NCBI GenBank assembly: GCA_002392655.1
Contig: DGHK01000059.1
Coordinates: forward strand, 62,643 to 104,416
Reading direction: 5' to 3'
DNA length: 41,774 bases
From: Lachnospiraceae bacterium UBA3850
Lineage (GTDB): Bacteria > Bacillota > Clostridia > Lachnospirales > Lachnospiraceae
Shown one piece after another: positions 16,927-25,698 of the stretch. The notes beneath the pieces are model-generated. The model searched no databases. It saw only the letters and a program-made list of their open reading frames with translations, and had not been told where the DNA came from. Position 1 is the stretch's first letter. The number at the start of each line of letters is the position of its first letter. The position numbers were made by a program, and so were the translations under genes.

Positions 16927-17777
16927 TAATAATTCACTTCCTGTTTACGATCAAGTATTACAAGCACATCCTTGATATCCGAGAAATTTACTGTAAGTGT
17001 TATGTGTGCTGTCTGAGTCAGATTGTTTGAATCCTGCTCGACGCTTGTAACATAACCGATTGTGATACCATATAGGTATCTATCAGAAACACTTGATGTT
17101 ATAACCTTATCGCCTTCGCTGACAACTGCATTTTTATCAATATCAGTAGCAATGAGATAACCATCATCTATAGTCTGAAGACTACCCTCAACATTGCACA
17201 GATAACCGGCAGAGCCAATCTCTGCAGTAACATTTGCTCTGTCATCTATAATTGCTCTTACTTTGGCATAGTCGTCGTAGGATTCTACCACTATTCCGAG
17301 AAGGCCTTCATCACAGATAACGTTGCAGCCTTCATAAACATCATCATTAAGTCCCTTATTTATATAGAACTCATTAAACCATCCTGATGAATTAACAGAG
17401 AAAATGCGTGCGGCTGTTTTCTTGTAGTCAGGATACATCTCATCAAGCTCATAGAGATCACGGAGAGTCTGAAGCTCTGCAAGCTCAGCCTCCTGCTTAC
17501 CAAGTTCATTCTGATATTCAGCAACCTCTTTTTTAAGGGATTCGTTCTCTTCCTTTAGCTCTTTAACATCACCGAACACTTGAACCTTGTCATCAAACCA
17601 TGATCCGATGTCATTTGCTCCCTGCTGAAGAGGAGTCATAAGCTTTCCGGTAAAATCTTTTATAGGTCTGACAGCGTCAGGGAAAAATGCAGACACCAGA
17701 GTCAGAGCTATACAGATAATCGAAAGTGCAATAAGCAGATATTTAGGACTTATATCTTTTTTTCTATCACTTTTCAT
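16926..17777 (-). CDS. mreC: Rod shape-determining protein MreC
   Basis: 283 residues: one N-terminal membrane segment (about 13-32), a coiled coil (about 68-110, ending ELAELQTLRDLYEL), then the MreC beta domains with the typical ARIFSVNSSGWFNEFYINKGLNDDVYEGCNV and GLLGIVVES segments. MreC is the extracytoplasmic scaffold that activates PBP2-RodA. It follows radC by 24 bases. mreB, often located between radC and mreC, is not there. Confidence 0.94.
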   Translation of the reverse strand: MKSDRKKDISPKYLLIALSIICIALTLVSAFFPDAVRPIKDFTGKLMTPLQQGANDIGSWFDDKVQVFGDVKELKEENESLKKEVAEYQNELGKQEAELAELQTLRDLYELDEMYPDYKKTAARIFSVNSSGWFNEFYINKGLNDDVYEGCNVICDEGLLGIVVESYDDYAKVRAIIDDRANVTAEIGSAGYLCNVEGSLQTIDDGYLIATDIDKNAVVSEGDKVITSSVSDRYLYGITIGYVTSVEQDSNNLTQTAHITLTVNFSDIKDVLVILDRKQEVNY

Positions 17778-17801
17778 ATCTCACCTGTTCTTTAAAATGT
17801 T

Positions 17802-18494
17802 TTATATCAGTTCCAATGATGACAGACTGGAATATATGCCGTCTCCTATTATTATATGATCCAGAAGAGGGACACCCAGAGTCTTGCCAACACTTTTTAT
17901 ATCCTTTGATATTAATATATCCATCTCGCTGGGAGTCGGGTCTCCTGACGGATGATTATGCACAAGTATCACAGCAGCTGCATTTGCCATAAATGCTTCT
18001 TTAAAAAGCTCTCTGGGTGATAATATACTTCTGTTGATACTTCCCTCAGAAAGCAGAACACTGTGCATATACTCATTACTGCTTGAAGTAAAAACAGCAT
18101 ATACTCTCTCTTTTGTCAGAAATCTGAGTTGTTCCATAAAATAATCCGCAACAGTATCAGAATCATTGAAGCATATCTCCTTCTTCTTATGTTCTGATGA
18201 CATTCTGCGGGATATTTCTGTTAATGCCATAATCTGACTTGCTTTTGTTAGACCAATCCCCTGTATCTGCATCAAGTCATTTATATGTCTGTAATTCAGT
18301 CCATATAGACCTTTATGCATAGGATGATCATTAAGTATCCTCTGTGCAAGCTCAATGACACTTACTTCTTTTGTTCCGGTGCGTAGTATAATGGCCAGAA
18401 GCTCTGCATCTGACAAACACTGGGCACCATGTTCTTTTAGTTTTTCGATAGGTTTTTCATGGTCAACCATATCGGCTATTCGGGTTCTGTTCAT
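17802..18494 (-). CDS. radC: RadC-family JAB/MPN domain protein
   Basis: 230 residues, normal for RadC. The N-terminal helix-hairpin-helix-like part (MQIQGIGLTKASQIMAL, about residue 70) is followed by the JAB1/MPN+ domain with a complete zinc site: Glu in LFKEAFMANA, and HNHPSGDPTPSEMD (about 174-187), giving His, His and Asp. The historical DNA-repair label is not well supported and the biochemical role is unsettled. Its location directly before mre genes is conserved in Firmicutes. GGAGG precedes the ATG. Confidence 0.93.
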   Translation of the reverse strand: MNRTRIADMVDHEKPIEKLKEHGAQCLSDAELLAIILRTGTKEVSVIELAQRILNDHPMHKGLYGLNYRHINDLMQIQGIGLTKASQIMALTEISRRMSSEHKKKEICFNDSDTVADYFMEQLRFLTKERVYAVFTSSSNEYMHSVLLSEGSINRSILSPRELFKEAFMANAAAVILVHNHPSGDPTPSEMDILISKDIKSVGKTLGVPLLDHIIIGDGIYSSLSSLELI

Positions 18495-18551
18495 TTATCC
18501 TCCGTTCTACCTAAACGCGTGGAAGGAATAAATGTCATAGATATGGCTAGT

Positions 18552-19847
18552 TTACCATAATATGAGTTTTTTATCTACTATTTTCTGTAGAGACATCATA
18601 ATACCGAGCTTAGCGTGTGGGTATGTAAGTCCACCCTGGAAATATACCGCATAAGGCTCTTTTATAGGTGCATCAGCTGAAAGCTCTATAGATGCTCCGG
18701 ATACAAATGCACCTGCAGCCATTATGACATCACAGTCATATCCCGGCATAGCCCATGGTACAGGTTTAACATAGCTGTCTACCGGAGCTGCCGATTGTAT
18801 ACCTTCGCAGAAGGCTTCTATAAGCTCAGGCTTACCAAGCACTACTGATTCTATGATATCATATCTGTCTTCATCCTTATCAGGAATAGCTTTAAATCCA
18901 AGTCCTTCATATACATTTGCTGCAAATATAGCTCCTTTAAGAGCCGCAGCTGTTACAACAGGTGCAAGGAAAAGTCCCTGCGCCATCTGCATAGTAACTC
19001 CAAGAGATGCACCCACTTCTTTTCCTATGCCCGGTGTAATAAGTCTTGCGGCACAGTTTTCTATACATTCATGAGTTCCACATATATAGCCCCCTATCGG
19101 AGCCAGACCTCCGCCGATGTTCTTGATAAGTGAACCGACTACCATGTCTGCACCTACATCAGATGGCTCATTAGTTTCTACGAATTCACCATAGCAGTTA
19201 TCTACCATGATAATTATTTTCTTATTCCTTTCCTCTTCTATCTTTCTGATAAAGCTTATAACCTCACCTATAGCTTCAACAGAAAGTGATGGTCTGGTAT
19301 CGTAACCCTTTGATCGCTGTATCTCAATAAGTCTGGTTTTATCGTTAATAGCCTCTCTTATACCATCAAAATCCCATGATCCATCTTCTTTAAGATCAAC
19401 CTGATTATAGGTTATCCCAAACTCGGCTAGACTGCCCTTTTCAGGTCTTACACCAATAACCCCCTGTAGAGTGTCATAGACAGAACCTGCTACTGAAAGT
19501 ATCTCATCACCCGGACGAAGATTTCCTGCAAGTGCAATTGTAAGTGCATGTGTTCCACAGGTTATCTGTTGTCTGACGAGCGCATCCTCAGTATGAAAAA
19601 CCTCTGCATATATCTTCTCGAGAGTATCTCGTCCGGAATCATTATAGCCATAGCCGGTTGTACCCTTCAGATGCTCCTCAGCCAGTCGACACTTAGCCAT
19701 AGCCTGCTGTACCTTAAGCTGGTTAAACTCTGCTACCTTGTCTATGGCATCATATCTGTCCTTTAGTTTTTCTTCAATTTCACTGCAGTAATCATAAACC
19801 TTTTCTGATATTCCGCATTTCTCATAATAATCCTTTAGACTTAACAT
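18552..19847 (-). CDS. YnbB-like PLP-dependent protein (methionine gamma-lyase/aluminium-resistance family)
   Basis: A fold-type I PLP enzyme of 431 residues. The PLP-binding lysine is in GSLIKNIGGGLAPIGGYICG (about residue 241), with the Asp of MVDNCYGEFVE about 23 residues before it. RQQITCGTHALTIALAGNLRPGDE is the cofactor phosphate region. The family (PF06838) is annotated either as methionine gamma-lyase or as aluminium-resistance protein, and neither activity is proved for most members. Its start overlaps the end of miaA by seven bases; in B. subtilis and clostridia hfq often lies near this point but is absent here. Confidence 0.9.
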   Translation of the reverse strand: MLSLKDYYEKCGISEKVYDYCSEIEEKLKDRYDAIDKVAEFNQLKVQQAMAKCRLAEEHLKGTTGYGYNDSGRDTLEKIYAEVFHTEDALVRQQITCGTHALTIALAGNLRPGDEILSVAGSVYDTLQGVIGVRPEKGSLAEFGITYNQVDLKEDGSWDFDGIREAINDKTRLIEIQRSKGYDTRPSLSVEAIGEVISFIRKIEEERNKKIIIMVDNCYGEFVETNEPSDVGADMVVGSLIKNIGGGLAPIGGYICGTHECIENCAARLITPGIGKEVGASLGVTMQMAQGLFLAPVVTAAALKGAIFAANVYEGLGFKAIPDKDEDRYDIIESVVLGKPELIEAFCEGIQSAAPVDSYVKPVPWAMPGYDCDVIMAAGAFVSGASIELSADAPIKEPYAVYFQGGLTYPHAKLGIMMSLQKIVDKKLILW

Positions 19848-20869
19848 ATCTTTTCCTTTATATATTCAAGAATCCTTTCATCTGTTTTTTCAGAATCAAG
19901 CTGATAATTATCTGAATAGGTATCCTTGTCCAGCCAGATAACATCTCTTTCTCTTCTGAACCATGTAAGCTGCCTCTTAGCAAAATGTCTGGTGTTCAGC
20001 TTTATTTTTTCAAATGCAGCGTTGATGATTCTAGCATATTCTTCTGAATCTGTCTCTATATTTTGCTCTTCTATAATATTCAGAGCTTCCAATATCTCTT
20101 TATAGCCTATTGCCTGCATGGATGTCATACTGCTGTTTACTCCTCTTTTCTTAAGGTTGATAACCTCATCAAGGAGTCCACCATCTCTCATGATATCTAC
20201 TCTTTTGTTTATTCTCTGATATAACTTGTCCCTATTCATAGTTAGAACAAAGTAATAGCTGTCATATGCTGACTCCTTACTTCGTTCTGCCCGATTATGC
20301 TCGGATATAGGTGTTTTATGAATATGATAAAACTCAAGAGCCCTTATGACCTTACGTACATTATTTTTATGTATCATTTTGGCAGAAACAGGATCGACAT
20401 TAGTAAGCTCATCATATAACTTATCTATATTTCCTGTTTCTTCTACATATTTCTCAAGCATATCACGGTAGCTTCTATCGGACGCATCTTCTTTATTATC
20501 GCCATCAAAAGCTATATCGTAAATAAGCGCCTGGATATAGAATCCGGTGCCGCCGACAACAATAGGTATGTGACCGCGGCTGTATATCTCATTTACAATT
20601 CTTTTTGCATCACTTTGGAAAACTGTTACATCAAAAGAAAAGTCAGGCTCATATACATCTATCAAATGATGCTTAACCCCCTGCATCTCATCTTCTGTCA
20701 CCTTTGCACTGCCTATATCCAGTCCCTTATATACCTGAGCTGAATCAGCAGAAATGATCTCGCCATCTATCGCTTTAGCAAGCTTAATGGACAAATCAGT
20801 TTTTCCAACGGCAGTTGGTCCCGTAAGTATAATCAGTTTATTTTTATCAGTTTTATCCGAAGCATTCAA
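19841..20869 (-). CDS. miaA: tRNA dimethylallyltransferase
   Basis: MiaA adds the dimethylallyl group to N6 of A37 in tRNAs reading UNN codons. MiaB, encoded in the same run, then makes the ms2i6A form. 342 residues with the P-loop LTGPTAVGKTDL (about 15-26), IISADSAQVYKGLDIGSAK, VGGTGFYI, and AKRQLTWFRR near the C-terminus. The start is a TTG at 20869 with GAGGA eleven bases upstream. The nearest ATG (20865) is out of frame and no in-frame ATG precedes the P-loop. It lies 44 bases after mutL and overlaps the ynbB-like gene by seven bases. Confidence 0.95.
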   Translation of the reverse strand: MNASDKTDKNKLIILTGPTAVGKTDLSIKLAKAIDGEIISADSAQVYKGLDIGSAKVTEDEMQGVKHHLIDVYEPDFSFDVTVFQSDAKRIVNEIYSRGHIPIVVGGTGFYIQALIYDIAFDGDNKEDASDRSYRDMLEKYVEETGNIDKLYDELTNVDPVSAKMIHKNNVRKVIRALEFYHIHKTPISEHNRAERSKESAYDSYYFVLTMNRDKLYQRINKRVDIMRDGGLLDEVINLKKRGVNSSMTSMQAIGYKEILEALNIIEEQNIETDSEEYARIINAAFEKIKLNTRHFAKRQLTWFRRERDVIWLDKDTYSDNYQLDSEKTDERILEYIKEKIC

Positions 20870-20913
20870 TTTATGGATATCCTCTTATACTAAATTATAT
20901 GTATGATGTATCG

Positions 20914-22872
20914 TTATTCGACAATTCTTTTGAATTTCTTGTCCAGCTCTTCTTTCGTCATTTTAATGATAGTAGGTCTTCCATGAGGACAAGTATAAGG
21001 ATTATCAAGCTTCATCAGCTTTTCGATAAGCTCAATAACTTCTTCCTCTGTTATCTTTTGATTTCCTTTAATCGCAGCCTTACATCCCATACTTGCAAGC
21101 TTTCTTACAAATATATCCTCTGTAAGTCCGGTGACATCATCAGCCAGATAAGCGACAAGCTCTGTAAAAACATCCTTTCCGTCGAGACCTATAAGATTAG
21201 CAGGAAGTGCTGAAAGCTTAACATCATTTCCACCATAATCCTCAACCTCAAAACCGGTTTTTTTCAGATAATCAAGATGTTCCATCGCAGCCTGCTTCTC
21301 TCTACCAGACAGATTTATAATAAGTGAAGGGAAAATATTCTGTGAATGTATCTTTCTCTCCTTGAATTCAGCTAGAAATCTCTCGTAATTAACCTTCTCA
21401 TGAGCTGCATGTTGATCCATCAGAAACATAACTCCATCATATTCAGTAATCCAATAGGTATCAAAAACCTGACCAACTATTTTATGATGTCCTTTAGCTT
21501 CCTCAGCCAGGTAGCCCGTTTCAGATAATTCAGCCTGTTCATACTTAATATTATCAACGCTGTCCTTAAGCTTCTCTCTGTACTCCTTTGGAAGCAGACT
21601 CTCAAGAATAGAGAAGCTGTTTGTTTCTATTGGTGCTTCTGCTTCCGGCTTTACTACAGGTGAAGAAACAGGTGTAGATACAGATGTAGATTCAGGTGTA
21701 GAGAAAGATGTAGACTCATGTGTCGTAGCAGGTCTAGCAGCAGGTGTCGCAGTATATGATGGTGCTGATTCTCTAACCTCCGGCTCGGTAACATTTCTTA
21801 CCTCTGCATAATTTTTATTCTCGACCTTTTTTACAGGCTCATATATCTTCTGTGTTGGCTTATAATCAACCTCCGCATCAGGAATCATTTCCTTCTTATC
21901 AAGAGCATCTCTTACAGCATGAAATACTGCGTGGAACAAAGCCTTTTCATCATCGAACCTGAACTCTCTTTTTGCAGGATGTACATTTACATCCACCATA
22001 TATGTCGGCACCTCAATAAAAAGCGCTGTATATGGGAATTTATGCTGCATGATATAGGTTTTATAAGCTTCTTCTATTGCACGATTTACAACTGCATTTT
22101 TTATATAACGCTTATTAACAAAATAGTTCTCAAAGCTTCTGTTTCCCTTTGACAGAAATGGTTTACCGATATATCCATAGACCTTTATCTGATCATCCTT
22201 GTAATCTGCCTCGATAAGACCTTTAGTTATATCCCTTCCGTAAAGACTATATATGGTCTCCTTCAAACGTCCGTCGCCCTGGGTATCGATGATGACCTTA
22301 CCGTTAGAAATAAGCTTTACTGCAACATCAGGATTGGCAAGTGCTATATGAGACATCAGATCATTTATATATGAACCCTCGGTCATATTGGTTTTCAGAA
22401 ACTTAAGTCTGGCCGGTGTATTGAAAAACAGATTTCTGGAAATTATCGTTGTTCCATCAGGAGCACCTATTTCTTTAAATTCTACTTCCTTTCCACCATG
22501 AATCTCATATCTGATACCAGACATAGCATCATGAGTCTTGGTTATCATCTCAACCTGTGAAACAGCCGCTATAGTTGAAAGCGCCTCACCTCTGAAACCA
22601 AGTGAAGAAATGTTTAAAAGATCGTCAACGTTATCGAGCTTACTCGTAGCATGGCTGAAATATGCTTTTCTGACATCATCTGCCTCTATGCCGCTTCCGT
22701 TATCAGTTACACGAATAAGAGTTGTTCCTCCATCGTTTATCTCAACAGTGATTCTTGTTGCTCCGGCATCTATAGAGTTTTCCACAAGTTCTTTAACAAC
22801 AGAAGCCGGGCGTTCTATAACCTCTCCGGCTGCTATTTTGTCTATCGTATGTTGATCCAGTACTTTAATCAT
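20914..22872 (-). CDS. mutL: DNA mismatch repair protein MutL
   Basis: 652 residues. The GHKL ATPase domain (about 1-330) has ERPASVVKELVENSIDAGA, DNGSGI, FSHATSKL and GFRGEALSTI. A Pro/Ser/Thr-rich linker (about 355-425), with a degenerate STSFSTPESTSVSTPVSS stretch, leads to the C-terminal dimerisation and nuclease domain. The endonuclease metal motif DQHAAHEKVNYE is intact, as are CKAAIKG and CPHGRPTI, so this is a nicking MutL of the type found in bacteria without MutH. It follows mutS after 128 bases and has its own promoter candidate. Confidence 0.96.
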   Translation of the reverse strand: MIKVLDQHTIDKIAAGEVIERPASVVKELVENSIDAGATRITVEINDGGTTLIRVTDNGSGIEADDVRKAYFSHATSKLDNVDDLLNISSLGFRGEALSTIAAVSQVEMITKTHDAMSGIRYEIHGGKEVEFKEIGAPDGTTIISRNLFFNTPARLKFLKTNMTEGSYINDLMSHIALANPDVAVKLISNGKVIIDTQGDGRLKETIYSLYGRDITKGLIEADYKDDQIKVYGYIGKPFLSKGNRSFENYFVNKRYIKNAVVNRAIEEAYKTYIMQHKFPYTALFIEVPTYMVDVNVHPAKREFRFDDEKALFHAVFHAVRDALDKKEMIPDAEVDYKPTQKIYEPVKKVENKNYAEVRNVTEPEVRESAPSYTATPAARPATTHESTSFSTPESTSVSTPVSSPVVKPEAEAPIETNSFSILESLLPKEYREKLKDSVDNIKYEQAELSETGYLAEEAKGHHKIVGQVFDTYWITEYDGVMFLMDQHAAHEKVNYERFLAEFKERKIHSQNIFPSLIINLSGREKQAAMEHLDYLKKTGFEVEDYGGNDVKLSALPANLIGLDGKDVFTELVAYLADDVTGLTEDIFVRKLASMGCKAAIKGNQKITEEEVIELIEKLMKLDNPYTCPHGRPTIIKMTKEELDKKFKRIVE

Positions 22873-22877
22873 GTCTA

Positions 22878-22903
22878 TCTATCCTTTATATCTATCCTTT
22901 ATA
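22878..22903. repeat. Perfect 13-bp tandem duplication carrying two Shine-Dalgarno copies upstream of mutL
   Basis: TCTATCCTTTATA occurs twice head to tail. Read on the minus strand, each copy contains AAAGGATAGA, so mutL has a proximal ribosome site nine bases from its ATG and a second copy 13 bases further upstream. Confidence 0.85.
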
Positions 22904-22910
22904 TAAATCG

Positions 22911-22938
22911 AATATATAACTCATAAATAATTGTGCAA
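22911..22938 (-). promoter_or_regulatory. Candidate sigma-A promoter for mutL
   Basis: On the minus strand TTGCAC (22938-22933) and TATATT (22916-22911) are separated by 16 bases. This would give a short leader containing the duplicated ribosome site. The region between mutS and mutL is AT-rich, so a chance match is possible. Confidence 0.4.
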
Positions 22939-23000
22939 GTCAGATGTTAAAAATCAGTTTGAAAACACATTTCGAGACCGTTTCGGGTCTGTTCAGATGA

Positions 23001-25685
23001 TTATTTAAGTCGGTTTTTGATCTCTTGTAAATAAAGAAGAGCTTTGACAGGAGTCATATTATCAGTATCTAAGCTTTTAATTTCATTAGTTATGCTCATT
23101 TCCTTAGGTGTTGCAAAGAGACTTAGCTGACCTGAGGAATCGTTTTTCGACGAAGCTTCTTTATGTGTGGTGACAACTTTTATGTCTCTTGCTTTACCGG
23201 TTATATCTTCTTCTGCCAGATATGTGGCTATTTCTTTAGCTCGTTCTGTTACTACAGAAGGTACGCCGGCAAGCTCAGCAACTTCAATTCCGTAGGATCT
23301 GTCAGCTCCTCCTCTTATGATTTTCCTTAAAAACACAAGAGAACTGCCGTCATGCTTAATGGCTATTGAATAATTATTTACTGAGGAAAGCTTGTCCTCA
23401 AGGTCAGTCAACTCATGATAATGCGTTGCAAACAGAGTCTTAGCGCCTATTGCATCCTTATCTGCTATGTACTCTACTACTGCCCATGCAATTGAAAGAC
23501 CGTCAAAGGTTGAGGTTCCACGACCTATCTCATCCATAATGATAAGTGAATCGGAGGTTGCATTTCTTAGTATGTTAGCGACCTCACTCATCTCAACCAT
23601 AAAGGTTGACTGTCCCTGCGACAGATCATCGCTTGCACCAACCCTTGTAAAGATACGGTCGGATATGGATATGCTGGCGCTTTCAGCAGGTACAAAGGAT
23701 CCAATCTGAGCCATCAGACATATAAGGGCTGTCTGCCTCATATAGGTTGATTTACCGGCCATATTTGGACCTGTGATGATCATGATTCGATTGGCCTGAT
23801 CATCAAGATATGTATCATTTGGTATGAAGTCATCAGTTCTAAGCATCTGCTCGATAACCGGATGACGTCCTCCTGTTATATCGATAACACCATTATCTGT
23901 TATGGCCGGTCTTACATAATTATTCCTCATGGAAATGTATGAAAGTGACGCCATAACATCAGTAAGAGCTATATATTCAGCTGTTTTCTGTACTCTTGCG
24001 GTTTCAAGAGCAAGAGTCTCTCTCAGCTTTACAAACTCATCATATTCCAGTCCGTAGAGATTTTCTTCAGCACTAAGTATGTCACTTGATAGTATAGACA
24101 GCTCATCAGTAGTAAATCTCTCTGCATTTGTCAGAGTCTGCTTTCTGATAAAGTAGTCTGGAACAAGTGATTTATAAGAATTTGTAACCTCGAGGAAGTA
24201 ACCAAATACACGGTTAAACTTAATTCTCAGATTTTTGATTCCTGTTTTCTCTCGCTCCCTATCCTCTAGCTCTGAGAGAAAGGTTTTGGAATTAAGCTTT
24301 TTATCTCTGTAATTATCAATATGCTCATTATATCCGGTTTTGAAGATACCGCCTTCTCTTACAGTAATAGGCGCGTCTTCGTCTATAGCTCTCTCTAGAA
24401 GCTCATATATATCCTGCAAAGTATCAAAGCTATCATGCATCTCAGAAAAAAGTCTACCACTCATCTCACCAATAAGATTCTTGATATATGGCAGATATGC
24501 AAGTGATGATTTAAAGCTCAGAAGGTCTCTGGGATTAGCTGTCTTCATAGATATACGTGTCATAAGACGCTCCATATCGTATATGGAGCTCAGGTATTCT
24601 CTCATCTCATCTCTGGATATTACATTTACATTCAGAGAATCTATAGCATCAAGACGATCTTCAATTACAGATTTATTCATAAGAGGCATCTCAACAAAAC
24701 CACGGAGCATTCTGGCTCCCATAGCTGTTTTGGTCTTGTCAAGAACCCAGAGAAGAGATCCTCTCTTCGATCCATCTCTCATGGTTTCCGTAAGCTCCAG
24801 ATTTCTCTTTGTTGAGGAATCAAGAATCATATATTCATTTGCGTAATAAAGCTTCAGATTATTTATCTGACCAAGTGAACTCATCTGTGTATCATACAGA
24901 TACTGAAGAAGTGCTCCGATGGAGATAGTGGTTTCCGGAATATCCTTAAGTCCGAGTCCTTCTAATCCTGAAACCTTGAACTGCTTTTCAATCGAACTTT
25001 TTGAAGTATCCGGATTAAAGAAATATTCTTTGAGCGGACTCTTTGTTATCTGATATTTAGTACAAACATCAGTAAAAGTTAACATAAATTCATTATCGTT
25101 AACTAAAGGTGTATTTTCACTGTATAAAATCTCCTTAGGCTGATACTTGATAATTTCATCTATGATCTTATCAGTCTCAGAAACAGTCGTTGCCATGAAT
25201 TCTCCGGTTGATATATCCGAAACAGCTATTCCATATACCATGCCACCCTTTTTTTCAGCTTTTGCGAGAACTGAAAAGCACATTATGTAATTATTCTTGT
25301 CCTCTGAGAGGTTTGAATCTCCCATGCTGGTTCCCGGAGTAACTATACGGATAACCTTTCTCTCGACAAGTCCCTTTGCCAGTTTCGGATCCTGAACCTG
25401 TTCGCATATGGCGACCTTGAATCCCTTTTCAATAAGCTTTCCTATATACACCTCAGCAGCATGATATGGAATACCGCACATAGGCGCTCTTTCTTCCATG
25501 CCGCAGTCTTTTCCTGTGAGCGTCAGCTCAAGCTCCTTTGATATATCAAGTGCATCTTCAAAAAACATTTCATAGAAATCACCCAGCCTGTAGAAAAGTA
25601 CACAGTCAGGGTGTTCGTCCTTCGTTTTTAAATAATGCTGCATCATTGGCGACAGCTTACTTCTGTCTATTTCCTTAGAATTCAT
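23001..25685 (-). CDS. mutS: DNA mismatch recognition protein MutS
   Basis: 894 residues, normal for MutS1. The N-terminal mismatch-reading motif is visible as FYRLGDFYEMFFEDA (the Phe-x-Glu of GDFYEMF, about residues 32-38). The lever and clamp core follows. The C-terminal ABC ATPase has Walker A TGPNMAGKSTYM (about 630), QGQSTFMVEM and Walker B IIMDEIGRGTSTFDG, then FATHYHEL. Near the C-terminus QLSLF matches a beta-clamp-binding motif. It begins 13 bases after miaB, with GGGAG upstream of the ATG. It forms the repair pair with MutL. Confidence 0.97.
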   Translation of the reverse strand: MNSKEIDRSKLSPMMQHYLKTKDEHPDCVLFYRLGDFYEMFFEDALDISKELELTLTGKDCGMEERAPMCGIPYHAAEVYIGKLIEKGFKVAICEQVQDPKLAKGLVERKVIRIVTPGTSMGDSNLSEDKNNYIMCFSVLAKAEKKGGMVYGIAVSDISTGEFMATTVSETDKIIDEIIKYQPKEILYSENTPLVNDNEFMLTFTDVCTKYQITKSPLKEYFFNPDTSKSSIEKQFKVSGLEGLGLKDIPETTISIGALLQYLYDTQMSSLGQINNLKLYYANEYMILDSSTKRNLELTETMRDGSKRGSLLWVLDKTKTAMGARMLRGFVEMPLMNKSVIEDRLDAIDSLNVNVISRDEMREYLSSIYDMERLMTRISMKTANPRDLLSFKSSLAYLPYIKNLIGEMSGRLFSEMHDSFDTLQDIYELLERAIDEDAPITVREGGIFKTGYNEHIDNYRDKKLNSKTFLSELEDREREKTGIKNLRIKFNRVFGYFLEVTNSYKSLVPDYFIRKQTLTNAERFTTDELSILSSDILSAEENLYGLEYDEFVKLRETLALETARVQKTAEYIALTDVMASLSYISMRNNYVRPAITDNGVIDITGGRHPVIEQMLRTDDFIPNDTYLDDQANRIMIITGPNMAGKSTYMRQTALICLMAQIGSFVPAESASISISDRIFTRVGASDDLSQGQSTFMVEMSEVANILRNATSDSLIIMDEIGRGTSTFDGLSIAWAVVEYIADKDAIGAKTLFATHYHELTDLEDKLSSVNNYSIAIKHDGSSLVFLRKIIRGGADRSYGIEVAELAGVPSVVTERAKEIATYLAEEDITGKARDIKVVTTHKEASSKNDSSGQLSLFATPKEMSITNEIKSLDTDNMTPVKALLYLQEIKNRLK

Positions 25686-25698
25686 CTATAACTCCCGG

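Noticed and set aside
22975..22990. Small hairpin AGACC/GGTCT after mutS as a terminator
   Set aside because: Only five base pairs and no following T-run on the minus strand.
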